NCBI RefSeq assembly: GCF_000284415.1
Contig: NC_017059.1
Location: 642,021-706,020, forward strand
Length of the DNA stretch: 64,000 bases
Source: Pararhodospirillum photometricum DSM 122
GTDB lineage: Bacteria; Pseudomonadota; Alphaproteobacteria; Rhodospirillales; Rhodospirillaceae
Reading direction: 5' to 3'
Position numbers and translations under genes: made by a program. Shown in pieces: positions 18,326 to 27,282 of this stretch. The first letter of the stretch is position 1. Every line of letters begins with the position of its first letter. The notes under the pieces are model-generated. The model did no database searches, was not told where the DNA came from, and saw only the letters and a list, made by a program, of their open reading frames with translations.

Positions 18326-18358
18326 AAAAGGGGTTCCGAGACCGTCGGAGCCCCTTTT
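18326..18358 (+). terminator. rho-independent-like terminator after tRNA-Val
   Basis: AAAAGGGGTTCCGA and TCGGAGCCCCTTTT form a stable hairpin, followed by GCTTT. It is the inverted counterpart of 16984-17015. Confidence 0.65.
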
Positions 18359-18400
18359 GCTTTGCGCGAACGGCGGGCAGCGCAGGCAAGGGCCCAAACG

Positions 18401-18958
18401 TTAGAAGGCCCCCGCCCGGGGGTTTCCGGGGTCGGGGGCCTTGAGGGATCAACAGAACCACGGGTTGGGCTAGAACCCTTGGGGCCGGGATTTCTCCCGG
18501 GGACTCCACCACCGGGGCCATGCGAGCCAGGGGCGGTGTTGATCGTTGAGGGCGGAACCAGATCACCGGGAGGGAGCGGTGGGGGCTTCGACCTCATGGG
18601 TCTTTTATCTTCCTTTTTCGTCCCGAGGTCAAGATCTTAATCCGACCATAATGCTGGGAATTGTGGCGGCGATGAGACGGCCTTGGAAAAATTAGAAGGC
18701 CCCCGCCCGGGGGTTTCCGGGGTCGGGGGCCTTGAGGGACCAACAGAACCAGGGGTTGGGCTAGAACCCTTGGGGCCGGGGATACCCCGGGTACTCCGCC
18801 ACCGGGGCCATGCGAGCCAGGGACGGTGTTGATCGTTGAGGGCGGGGCCGGGTCACCGGGAGGGAGGCGGTGGGGTCACGTCCTCATGGGTCTTTTTTCT
18901 CTCTTTTCGGCCCCGAGGTCAAGATCTTAATCCGACCATAATGCTGGGGATTGTGGCG
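18401..18958. repeat. tandem duplication of a 268-bp unit
   Basis: Unit 1 (18401-18668) and unit 2 (18692-18958) are near-identical along their length, offset by 291 bases. Each begins with a strong GC hairpin (GGCCCCCG ... CGGGGGCC), includes TTGATCGTTGAGGGCGG, and ends with AAGATCTTAATCCGACCATA before a glycine-codon-like GTGGCG. Neither strand has a credible gene: frames contain stops in one or both units. This explains the 650-base gap after the tRNA. It may encode a structured RNA or be a duplicated 3' region of the neighbouring hydrolase transcript. Confidence 0.85.
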
Positions 18959-18968
18959 TTCGCAAGGC

Positions 18969-19748
18969 TCAGGCGAGGCGCTGGCGGAACAAGCTTTCGT
19001 CTTGCAGGGCAATGTCAAGGCTGTCGGCGAACAGTCGGCCCCAGGTGGCCACGCCGGCCGGGGTGGCGACGAGGTCTTGGCGGATTTCGACCCCCAGATG
19101 GGCGAGGCCGGCCGGTTCGGCATGGACGGTGGCGGTGTAGCCGACCTCCTTGCCGGAGTAGGGCTGGTTGTCGCCCACGATGATGTCGGGATTGTTTTCC
19201 TGAAGCGGTCGGCCCACGGCGTCGGTCAGGCGTCGGTCGTGGTTATAGAGCAAGCCGATGTGCCAGGGCCGCGTGAGCCCTTGGAACACAGGCGTGAAGG
19301 TGTGCACGCAGACCAGAACCGGCGCCTTGCCGCCGTGCCACAGATGGGCCAGGCGCTCGGCCACGGCAAAATGGTAGGGCCAGAACAAGGCGTCGCGGCG
19401 GGCTTCTTGCTGGGACTCTGTGAGGGCGGCGTTGCCGGGGATGAGGTGTCCGTCGGCCTCGACCGGGAAGGCGCTGGGATCGCCGGGCGCCCGGTTCAGG
19501 TCAATCACCAAGCGGGAATAGGCCGCGAGCACGGCGCTTGCCTGAAAGGCGTCGGCCAAAAAGCGGGTGACGGCGGCGGCGCCAATATCCCAGCCCACGT
19601 GTTGAGCGAGCACCTCGTCGCCCACCCCCAGGTCAAGCGCCCGGGGCACCTGCTGGCCCGCGTGATCGCAGACGAACAGCAGCGGGCGGGGGCTCTCGGG
19701 GGTCAGAAGTGTGAAGGGCGGTGGATCCTCGGGGGTCAGGAGGGACAT
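18969..19748 (-). CDS. N-formylglutamate amidohydrolase family protein (COG3931-like)
   Basis: A 259-residue hydrolase of the same broad family as the gene at 17252 but clearly diverged. It has LLFVCDHAGQQVPRAL, the SRLVIDLNRAPGDPS block, VCVHTFTPVF, and NQPYSGKEVGYT. These are typical of the COG3931 branch, whose members often act on N-acyl amino acids. Specificity cannot be told from sequence. Start ATG 19748 has no strong ribosome-binding site. Its 3' end abuts the tandem duplication. Confidence 0.82.
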   Translation of the reverse strand: MSLLTPEDPPPFTLLTPESPRPLLFVCDHAGQQVPRALDLGVGDEVLAQHVGWDIGAAAVTRFLADAFQASAVLAAYSRLVIDLNRAPGDPSAFPVEADGHLIPGNAALTESQQEARRDALFWPYHFAVAERLAHLWHGGKAPVLVCVHTFTPVFQGLTRPWHIGLLYNHDRRLTDAVGRPLQENNPDIIVGDNQPYSGKEVGYTATVHAEPAGLAHLGVEIRQDLVATPAGVATWGRLFADSLDIALQDESLFRQRLA

Positions 19749-19961
19749 GCTGGCGCCTGTGGTTAGGGGCGAAAACTCATATTTTAATTCGGATATCCTG
19801 CTTTTACAGGCCCTTTATTCCTTAGGGCAAAATCCGTCTCGATCCCTTACGGCGGTTGGGGGCACGCTGAGGAGAAGGTCGGGAAGGCGCGGCCTGCCCA
19901 GACCCCTGTCTCCTGAAGACGCATGATCCCGCGAGTACGGTCTTTTTGAAAGATCAATATC

Positions 19962-20051
19962 ATGTCGATTGACCTCGTTCTGGGCGCCCTAACGGGTGTC
20001 GGACTGTTCGTCTATCTGGGGTACGCCCTATTTTTCCCCGAGAGATTCTAG
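19962..20051 (+). CDS. kdpF: potassium-transporting ATPase subunit KdpF
   Basis: A 29-residue single-span membrane peptide, too short for most gene finders. It reads MSIDLVLGALTGVGLFVYL then GYALFFPERF, with one hydrophobic helix and the typical -PERF end. KdpF stabilises the KdpABC complex. It ends 9 bases before kdpA, the standard kdpFABC order. The region before it (19749-19961) is AT-richer than average and probably carries the KdpE-controlled promoter, but I could not fix its hexamers. It also has a degenerate copy of the palindromic element near 19870. Confidence 0.9.
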   Translation: MSIDLVLGALTGVGLFVYLGYALFFPERF

Positions 20052-20060
20052 GGAAGTGCC

Positions 20061-21767
20061 ATGGATGCCCATGAAATACTCACGCTTCTTCTGTTTTTGG
20101 CCGTCATTGCCGGGCTAACCCCGGTGTTGGGGCGCTTTTTATTTCGGGTGTTCTCTGGCGAGCGAACCGTGATGGCGGTCGTCGTGGGGCCGGTGGAGCG
20201 CCTGATCTATCGCCTGCTCGGCGTGCGACCGGAGCAGGAGCAATCTTGGTCCGCCTATGCGGTGTCGGTGCTTGCCCTCAATCTTGGTGGCTTCTTGCTG
20301 CTGTTTGGGCTGCTGCGGCTGCAAGGCGTGCTGCCGTTGAATCCGGTGGGTCTGGGGCCGATGGCGCCGGATCTGGCGTTCAACACGGCGGTCAGTTTTG
20401 TCACCAACACCAACTGGCAGGCCTATTCCGGCGAGACCACGCTGTCCTTGCTGTCGCAGATGGCCGGGTTGGGGGTGCAGAACTTCCTGTCGGCGGCGAC
20501 CGGGCTTGCGGTGGCCGTCGCTCTTATGCGCGGCATCGCCCGGCGCTCGGCGCGCACGCTGGGGAATTTCTATGTCGATATGACCCGAGGGGTTCTGTAC
20601 GTGCTGCTGCCCCTGTCGCTGGTCGGGGCCTTGATCCTCGTGCAGCAGGGCGTGCCCCAAACCCTGGAGGCCCGCACCGAGATCACCACGCTGGAGGGGT
20701 CCGCGCAGACCCTGGCCCTGGGCCCGGTGGCCTCGCAAATCGCCATCAAGACGCTCGGTACCAACGGCGGCGGCTTTTATGGCCAGAACGCCGCCCATCC
20801 CTTCGAGAACCCCACCCCGGTGAGCAATTTCCTCACGGTGGTCGCGATCTTTGCCCTGGGGGCGGCCCTGACCAATACCTACGGCCGCATGGTCGGTGAC
20901 CAGCGCCAGGGCTGGGTCCTGCTGGGGGTGATGGGGGTTTTGTTCGTGGCGGGGGTTGGGATCGCTGGCGTGGCCGAGCATCAGGCCAACCCGGCTCTGG
21001 CCTCCCTGGGCCTCAGTCCGCCCCTGGCCCTGGAGGGCAAGGAGGTGCGCTTTGGCCTGGGCGACTCGACCTTGTTTGCGGTGGTGACCACGGCGGCGTC
21101 GTGCGGGGCGGTCAATGCCATGCACGACAGCCTGATGCCGTTGGCCGGCATGGTCTCGCTGGTCAACATGCTGTTGGGCGAGATCATCGTGGGCGGCGTC
21201 GGAGCCGGCTATTACGGCATGATGCTGTTTGTACTGCTGACCTTGTTCCTGGCCGGTCTGATGGTCGGGCGTACCCCTGAGTATCGCGGCAAGAAGATTG
21301 AGGCGCGCGAGATCACCTTAGCGGTTCTGGCCATCCTCGCTATGCCGCTGGGGGTGCTGGTCCTGGGGGCGGTGTCGGCGTTGGTGCCCTCGGCGGCGGC
21401 TTCAATGACCGCCGAGGGGCCGCACGGGCTGTCCCAGTTGATCTATGCCTACGCCTCGGCCACCGCCAACAACGGCTCGGCCTTTGCCGGCTTTGGCGCC
21501 AACACGCCTTGGCAAAACATCCTGCTGGGTCTTGCGATGCTGCTGGGGCGGTTTTTGGTGATTGTCCCGGTGCTGGCGATTGCCGGCAGCTTGGCCGCCA
21601 AGCGGGCAGCCCCCGAAACCAGCGGCACCTTTCCCACCCACGGCCCGGTGTTTGCCGCTTTGCTGCTCGGCGTAATCGTGGTGGTGGGGGGCCTGACCTT
21701 CACGCCGGTCCTGGTGCTGGGACCGATTGCTGATCATTTGACCTTGCTCCAGGGGGCGACGCCATGA
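20061..21767 (+). CDS. kdpA: potassium-transporting ATPase subunit KdpA
   Basis: A 568-residue membrane subunit of normal length with 10 or more helices. It has repeated K+ selectivity regions such as [37 protein letters not shown] and [18 protein letters not shown]. KdpA is the channel-like part of the high-affinity K+ uptake complex in the inner membrane. The ribosome-binding site GGGAAG precedes the ATG. Its stop overlaps the kdpB start (ATGA). Confidence 0.97.
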   Translation: MDAHEILTLLLFLAVIAGLTPVLGRFLFRVFSGERTVMAVVVGPVERLIYRLLGVRPEQEQSWSAYAVSVLALNLGGFLLLFGLLRLQGVLPLNPVGLGPMAPDLAFNTAVSFVTNTNWQAYSGETTLSLLSQMAGLGVQNFLSAATGLAVAVALMRGIARRSARTLGNFYVDMTRGVLYVLLPLSLVGALILVQQGVPQTLEARTEITTLEGSAQTLALGPVASQIAIKTLGTNGGGFYGQNAAHPFENPTPVSNFLTVVAIFALGAALTNTYGRMVGDQRQGWVLLGVMGVLFVAGVGIAGVAEHQANPALASLGLSPPLALEGKEVRFGLGDSTLFAVVTTAASCGAVNAMHDSLMPLAGMVSLVNMLLGEIIVGGVGAGYYGMMLFVLLTLFLAGLMVGRTPEYRGKKIEAREITLAVLAILAMPLGVLVLGAVSALVPSAAASMTAEGPHGLSQLIYAYASATANNGSAFAGFGANTPWQNILLGLAMLLGRFLVIVPVLAIAGSLAAKRAAPETSGTFPTHGPVFAALLLGVIVVVGGLTFTPVLVLGPIADHLTLLQGATP

Positions 21768-23829
21768 CGACAGGGCACTCGAGGAAACGAGGGGCCTGGG
21801 AGGGCCATCCCTCCCCAGCCTTCTCCCCGGCGGCCACGCATGCCCTGGGGGAAGCGGTGCGCAAGCTTGATCCCCGACGGTTGGCCCATAACCCGGTGCT
21901 GTTCACCACAGCGGTGATCGCCCTGCTGTGTACCGTTTTGCTGATCAAGGCCCTGGTGGTGGGCGACACCGCCCTGGCGCCCGGCGTGCTGCTGCAAATT
22001 GTGGTGTGGCTGTGGGGCACGGTGCTGTTTGCCACCTTTGCCGAGGCCCTGGCCGAGGGCCGGGGGCAGGCTCAGGCGTCGAGCCTGCGTCGGGCCCGCA
22101 CCGACACCCAGGCCAAGCGCCTGTTGGCCTCGGGCGAGCGCGAAATCGTGCCGGCCCCGTCCCTGCGGGCGGGAGACCGGGTGCTGGTCGAGGCGGGGGA
22201 TCTGATCCCCGGCGACGGCGACGTGGTCGAAGGCATTGCCCTGGTCGATGAAAGCGCCATCACCGGCGAATCGGCTCCGGTGATTCGCGAGTCGGGCGGC
22301 GATCGCTCGGCGGTCACCGGCGGCACCCGGATCGTTTCCGACAGCATTGTCGTGCGCATCACCACCAACCCGGGCGAAAGCGTCCTCGACCGGATGATTG
22401 CCCTGGTCGAAAACGCCAAGCGCCAGAAAACCCCCAACGAGATCGCCCTGGGCATTTTGCTGGTCGGCCTGACCTTGGTGTTCTTGCTGGTGGTGTTGAG
22501 CTTGCCGGCTTTTGCCGGGCTGGCCGGGGTCAGCGTGCCGGTGGCCTTCCTGGCGGCCTTGTTCGTCACCTTGATCCCCACGACCATCGGCGGCCTGCTC
22601 TCGGCGATTGGCATTGCCGGCATGGACCGGCTGGTCCGCTTCAATGTCATCGCCAAATCGGGGCGCGCGGTGGAGGCGGCTGGCGACGTGGACGTGCTGC
22701 TCTTGGACAAGACCGGCACCATCACCTTGGGCAACCGGCAGGCGGCGGCGTTTTGGCCGGTGTCGGGGGTGAGCGAGCGCGAGTTGGCGGAAGCGGCCCG
22801 GCTGGCCTCGCTGGCCGACGACACCGCCGAGGGGCGCTCGATCGTCGCCCTGGCGACCGAGCGCTTTGGCGGGGGGCCGAGTCCCTGGACCGCACCGGCA
22901 TGGTCTTTCAGCCCTTCACGGCGCAATCGCGCATGAGTGGCGTGGACCTGCCCGACGGCAGCGCGATTCGCAAGGGGGCCCCTGATCGTCTCCTCGCCCT
23001 GCTCGCCGAGCCGGCGCCGCGTGACCTGATCCGCGCGGTGGAAAAGGTGGCCAAGGAGGGCGGCACCCCCTTGGTGGTGGCGCGCGATCGCCGGCCGCTG
23101 GGGGTGGTGGATCTGAAGGACATCGTCAAGCCGGGGCTGCGCGAGCGCTTCCAGACCCTGCGGCGCATGGGGATCAAGACGGTGATGGTGACGGGCGACA
23201 ACCCGCTCACCGCCGCCGCCATCGCCGCCGAGGCTGGGGTGGACGATTTCCTGGCCGAGGCGACGCCGGAGCGCAAGCTGGAGCTGATCAGAGAGTATCA
23301 AGGCGACGGCCGTCTGGTCGCCATGTGCGGCGACGGCGCCAACGATGCCCCGGCCCTGGCCCAGGCCGACGTGGGGGTGGCCATGAACACGGGCACCCAG
23401 GCGGCGCGCGAGGCCGGCAACATGATTGATCTCGACAGCGACCCGACCAAGCTGATCGAAATTGTCATGATCGGCAAACAGCTTCTCATGAGCCGGGGCG
23501 CCCTGACCACGTTTTCCATCGCCAATGACGTGGCCAAGTACTTCGCGATCCTTCCGGCCCTGTTTCTGCCGGCTCTGCCACAGCTTCAGGGGCTCAACAT
23601 CATGGGACTGCACAGCCCGGAAAGCGCCATCCTGTCGGCCCTGATTTTTAACGCCTTGATTATTATTGCGCTGGTTCCGCTGGCGTTGAAGGGGGTGCGT
23701 TACCGCCCGGCCCCGGCTTCGGTGCTGCTGGCCCGCCATGGCCTGCTCTATGGCGGGGGCGGGCTGATTGCCCCCTTCCTGGGCATCAAACTGATTGATG
23801 TCGTGGTGGTTGCCGTGGGGCTGGTGTGA
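21764..23829 (+). pseudogene. kdpB: potassium-transporting P-type ATPase subunit KdpB, broken by one frameshift; repeat inserted at its 5' end
   Basis: Frame 1 covers the transmembrane start, actuator domain ([12 protein letters not shown]) and the phosphorylation motif [12 protein letters not shown] (Asp about residue 315). It then breaks after ERFGGG. Frame 2 continues as [63 protein letters not shown] to 23829. One missing G in the G6 run at 22871-22876 explains the break exactly. KdpB is the ATP-hydrolysing pump subunit. Residues 9-21 ([13 protein letters not shown]) are encoded by a palindromic repeat copy inserted between the ATGA start and the usual [16 protein letters not shown] helix. 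Confidence 0.9.
21790..21824 (+). repeat. palindromic element copy (g), inside kdpB coding sequence
   Basis: AGGGGCCTGGGAGGGCCATCCCTCCCCAGCC in two stretches: a variant copy of the dispersed element. It lies in frame within the first 21 codons of kdpB, without a stop. Confidence 0.8.
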
Positions 23830-23856
23830 GCCCGGCCGAAGAGAGGGAGAAAAAGA

Positions 23857-24429
23857 ATGGGACGCGAACTCCGGGCCGTGGGGGTCTTTCTTGCGGTCAT
23901 GACCGTGCTGTTGGGCCTGGGCTACCCGCTGGCCGTGCAGGGGCTGGGGCAGCTTTTGTTTCCCGACCAAGCGCACGGCAGCCTGATCCGGGATGGCGAG
24001 GGCCGACCGGTGGGCTCGGCCCTGATCGGGCAGGCCTTCGGCGAGGCCCGCTATTTCCACAGCCGCCCCTCGGTGGTTCGGTACGATGGCGCCGGCTCGG
24101 GCGCGAGTAACCTGGCTCCCGGATCCAAGGACTTGGTGACGATCTTGGAGCAAAGGCTCCAGGCTCTGCGCTCTGCCAATCCGCACGCGCCCGAGCCGGT
24201 CCCGGCCGATCTGGTGACGGCGTCGGCCAGCGGCCTCGACCCCCACATTTCGCCCGCCGCCGCCTTGTGGCAGGTGCCGCGTGTGGCCCGGGCCCGGGCC
24301 CTGCCGGAAAAGCAGGTGCGCGAGGTCATCGCCGAGGTTCAGGAGGGCCCAACCCTTGGGGTGTTTGGGCAGCCTCGGGTCAATGTGCTGAAACTCAACC
24401 TGGCTCTCGACGCGCTCGCCCGATCGTAG
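23857..24429 (+). CDS. kdpC: potassium-transporting ATPase subunit KdpC
   Basis: A 190-residue subunit with one N-terminal membrane helix (VFLAVMTVLLGLGYPLAV) and a periplasmic domain. It has the conserved FHSRPSV, GAGSGASNLAPGSKDL and DPHISPAAA stretches. KdpC stabilises the pump and helps ATP binding by KdpB. The GAGGGAG ribosome-binding site is good. It lies 27 bases after kdpB and completes kdpFABC. Confidence 0.96.
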   Translation: MGRELRAVGVFLAVMTVLLGLGYPLAVQGLGQLLFPDQAHGSLIRDGEGRPVGSALIGQAFGEARYFHSRPSVVRYDGAGSGASNLAPGSKDLVTILEQRLQALRSANPHAPEPVPADLVTASASGLDPHISPAAALWQVPRVARARALPEKQVREVIAEVQEGPTLGVFGQPRVNVLKLNLALDALARS

Positions 24430-24447
24430 GACCCTGTTTCGTCGCTA

Positions 24448-24497
24448 GAGTTTGTCAGGGAAAAGTGGGCAGCACTTTTCCCGAAAAGACAAACTCA
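24448..24497 (+). repeat. double-stem hairpin between kdpC and kdpD
   Basis: Outer arms GAGTTTGTC (24448-24456) and GACAAACTC (24489-24497), inner arms GGGAAAAGTG (24458-24467) and CACTTTTCCC (24473-24482). It could act as an attenuator or an RNA-processing site that separates structural genes from the sensor genes. Confidence 0.75.
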
Positions 24498-24510
24498 AAC
24501 AAAGGAATCC

Positions 24511-24547
24511 AGAGTCCATTTGCTTCAGGATGAAGCGGATGGACTCT
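24511..24547 (+). repeat. 16-bp stem hairpin before kdpD
   Basis: AGAGTCCATTTGCTTC (24511-24526) pairs fully with GAAGCGGATGGACTCT (24532-24547), allowing two G-U pairs, with loop AGGAT. It ends about 10 bases before the kdpD ribosome-binding site, so it may influence kdpD expression. Confidence 0.75.
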
Positions 24548-24570
24548 CGGCGCTACAAGAGGAGATCCCC

Positions 24571-27282
24571 ATGCCCCCCCTGGGAGCGGCCCGCCGGCCC
24601 TCGCCCGAAGCCCTGCTGGAAGAAGCCAACCGCGAGCATCGCGGTCGGCTGAAAATCTTCCTGGGCGCCGCGCCCGGGGTCGGCAAAACCTACGCCATGC
24701 TGCAAGACGCCCACGCCCGCAAGCGCGATGGCGTGGACGTGGTGGTGGGCGTGGTGGAAACCCACGGTCGCAGCGAAACCGCCGCCTTGCTCGACGGTCT
24801 GGAGGTCCAGCCTCTGCGGGCCCAGGCCTATCGCGAGCGCAGCTTTTTGGAAATGGACCTGGACGCCCTGCTCCAGCGGCGGCCGGGGCTGGTGCTGGTC
24901 GATGAGCTGGCCCACACCAATGTGCCGGGCTCGCGCCATCTCAAGCGCTGGCAGGACGTGGACGAGCTGCTGGAGGCCGGGCTGGATGTGTACTCCACCC
25001 TCAACATCCAGCATCTGGAGAGCCTGAACGATGTCGTCGAGCGCATTGCCGGCATCACGGTGCGCGAGACCCTGCCCGACAGCGTTTTGCACAAGGCCGA
25101 CGACATCGAACTGATCGACCTGCCGCCCCAGGCGCTCATCCAGCGCTTGAACGAGGGCAAGGTTTATGTCCCCGAGCAGGCCCAGCGGGCGCTGCATCAC
25201 TTCTTTTCCCAGGGCACCTTGACGGCTCTGCGCGAAATGGCCTTGCGTCAGGCCGCCGAGCGGGTCGATGCCCAGATGATGCGCTACATGCGCACCCACG
25301 CCATCGCCGGGCCCTGGCCGACCCGCGAGCGCTTGTTGGTGGGGGTGGGGCGGGGCGCTTCGGCTCTGCGCTTGGTGCGCGCGGCCAAACGGGCGGCGGA
25401 ACGGCGCGGCGCGCCCTGGATCGCCCTCCACGTCGAAACCCCCGCCGAGGCGGGGTTGAGCGAGGAGGACAAGGACGGCCTGTCGGCGGCCCTGCGTCTG
25501 GCGGAGCAATTGGGCGGCGAGAGCGCCGTCGTGCAGGGCGAGCGGGTGGCCGAGGAGATCCTGGCCGTTGCCCGCGAGCGCAATGTGAGCCAGATCATCG
25601 TCGGGCAGAGCCGGCGCCGCCCGCATCGCCGGGTGCCGCGTTTGCCGGCCGAGCTGCTGCGCCGGGGCGAGGGCATCGACATCTTGGTGGTGGCGGGCGA
25701 GCCGCGTGTGGAAGGGCGGGACCGCGCGTGGCGGCTGCCGCGACGGCGCGAGGGCTGGCGTGGCTATGCGTTTGCCTTTCTGGTGGTGGCCCTGATCACG
25801 GCGCTTGGCTTGGTGATCGACTTGTGGGTGCCGGTTCCCGGTCTCTCCATGGCCTATCTGGCCGGGGTCTTGCTGGTGGCCATGCGCTATCGCCTGGGGC
25901 CCTCGATTTTCGCCTCGCTGCTGGGGGTGGTGGCCCTCGATTTCTGCTTCACGGCGCCGCATTTCACGTTGCGCATTCACGATGCCCATAACATCGCGAC
26001 CGTGGTCTTTTTCCTGGTCCTCTCGATTCTGACCTCGAACATTGCCGCGCGGGTGCGCGACCAGATGGACATGACCCGCACCGGCAATCGGCGCATGACC
26101 AACCTTTATGATTTCAATCGCCGCATTGCCGGGGCCGCCGGCCTTGACGACGTGCTCTGGGCGGTGGTCCATCACGTGGCGGCCACCATCGGCGGGCAGT
26201 CGCTGGTCTTGATGCCGCAAGGCGAGACCCTGGGGGTGATGGCCGGCTACCCCCCCGAGGACAGCCTGGACGAAAAATCCCAGGCGGCGGCGCGCTGGGC
26301 CTGGGAGCACGGCAGCCCGGCCGGGCGCGGCTCGGCCACCTTGCCGGCCGCCGATTGGCTGTTCTTGCCCATGCGCACGGGGCGGGGACTGGTGGGGGTG
26401 TTGGGGGTCCGGCTGGGCGAGGACGAGGCCCTGATCTCGCCCGAGCAAAGCCGGCTGGTCGGGACCCTGGCCGACCAAGGGGCAGTGGCCATCGAGCGAA
26501 CCACCCTGGCCGCCGACATCGAAAAAGCCCGGGTCGATGCCGAGACCGAGCGCCTGCGCACGGCCTTGCTGTCCTCGTTGTCGCATGACCTGCGCACCCC
26601 GTTGGTGTCCATCCTGGGGGCGGCGTCGAGTCTGCACGCCTACGAGGAAACCCTCAAGCCGGCCCAGCGCCTGGATCTGGTGCAAACCATCCAGGAGGAG
26701 GCGGAGCGGCTTAACCGCTTTGTTCAAAACCTTCTCGACATGACCCGCATCGGGGCCGGCGCCTTGACCCCCAAGACCGACTGGGTGGATCTGGCCGACG
26801 TGGTGGGGGCCGCCACCGGCCGCGCCAAGCGCATGTTGCGCCATCGCCCCTTGCGCCTTGATCTCGATCCCGATCTGCCCTTGTTGGCCCTGGATCCGAT
26901 CTTGCTGGAGCAGGTCTTTTTTAATCTGATCGACAATGCCTGCAAGTATTCTCCCGATGGCTCGGCGGTTACGATTTGGGCCCGGCGGCGTGACCGCCAT
27001 GTGGTCATCGAGGTATGCGATCTGGGTCCCGGCATTCCCGAGCGTGACCGCGAGCGGGTTTTTGATATGTTTTACCGGGTGCAGGCGGGCGACGGCCAAA
27101 CCGCGGGGACCGGCCTTGGCCTCGCCATCTGCCGAGGAATTATCGAGGCCCACGGCGGCACGATCTCGGCTCAGTCGGGCATCAACGATGCCGGGACCTG
27201 TATTGTGATCACCGTGCCGGTGGGGGACGCCCCGGACCTGCCCGACCAGGGGGAAGCGGATGCCCAAGATTCTGGTGATTGA
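24571..27282 (+). CDS. kdpD: sensor histidine kinase KdpD
   Basis: About 903 residues in canonical KdpD order. N-terminal KdpD domain with Walker A GAAPGVGKT (Lys39) and the DELAHTNVPGSRH block; universal-stress-like domain (DILVVAGEP end); four membrane spans around residues 410-500; a GAF-like domain; HisKA with SHDLRTPLVSILGA (His672); HATPase with FFNLIDNACKYSP, DLGPGIPE and GTGLGLAI. It senses low K+ or turgor and phosphorylates KdpE. The start at 24571 follows AGAGGAG. The stop overlaps kdpE by 23 bases. All key residues are present. Confidence 0.96.
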   Translation: MPPLGAARRPSPEALLEEANREHRGRLKIFLGAAPGVGKTYAMLQDAHARKRDGVDVVVGVVETHGRSETAALLDGLEVQPLRAQAYRERSFLEMDLDALLQRRPGLVLVDELAHTNVPGSRHLKRWQDVDELLEAGLDVYSTLNIQHLESLNDVVERIAGITVRETLPDSVLHKADDIELIDLPPQALIQRLNEGKVYVPEQAQRALHHFFSQGTLTALREMALRQAAERVDAQMMRYMRTHAIAGPWPTRERLLVGVGRGASALRLVRAAKRAAERRGAPWIALHVETPAEAGLSEEDKDGLSAALRLAEQLGGESAVVQGERVAEEILAVARERNVSQIIVGQSRRRPHRRVPRLPAELLRRGEGIDILVVAGEPRVEGRDRAWRLPRRREGWRGYAFAFLVVALITALGLVIDLWVPVPGLSMAYLAGVLLVAMRYRLGPSIFASLLGVVALDFCFTAPHFTLRIHDAHNIATVVFFLVLSILTSNIAARVRDQMDMTRTGNRRMTNLYDFNRRIAGAAGLDDVLWAVVHHVAATIGGQSLVLMPQGETLGVMAGYPPEDSLDEKSQAAARWAWEHGSPAGRGSATLPAADWLFLPMRTGRGLVGVLGVRLGEDEALISPEQSRLVGTLADQGAVAIERTTLAADIEKARVDAETERLRTALLSSLSHDLRTPLVSILGAASSLHAYEETLKPAQRLDLVQTIQEEAERLNRFVQNLLDMTRIGAGALTPKTDWVDLADVVGAATGRAKRMLRHRPLRLDLDPDLPLLALDPILLEQVFFNLIDNACKYSPDGSAVTIWARRRDRHVVIEVCDLGPGIPERDRERVFDMFYRVQAGDGQTAGTGLGLAICRGIIEAHGGTISAQSGINDAGTCIVITVPVGDAPDLPDQGEADAQDSGD

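Noticed and set aside
16984..18358. tRNA-bounded genomic island with attachment sites
   Set aside because: No integrase or mobility gene is present, and only one metabolic gene lies between the tRNAs.
18271..18597. Small protein ending in GATGIEPVTPTMS
   Set aside because: This is the reverse-strand translation of tRNA-Val, a known false annotation.
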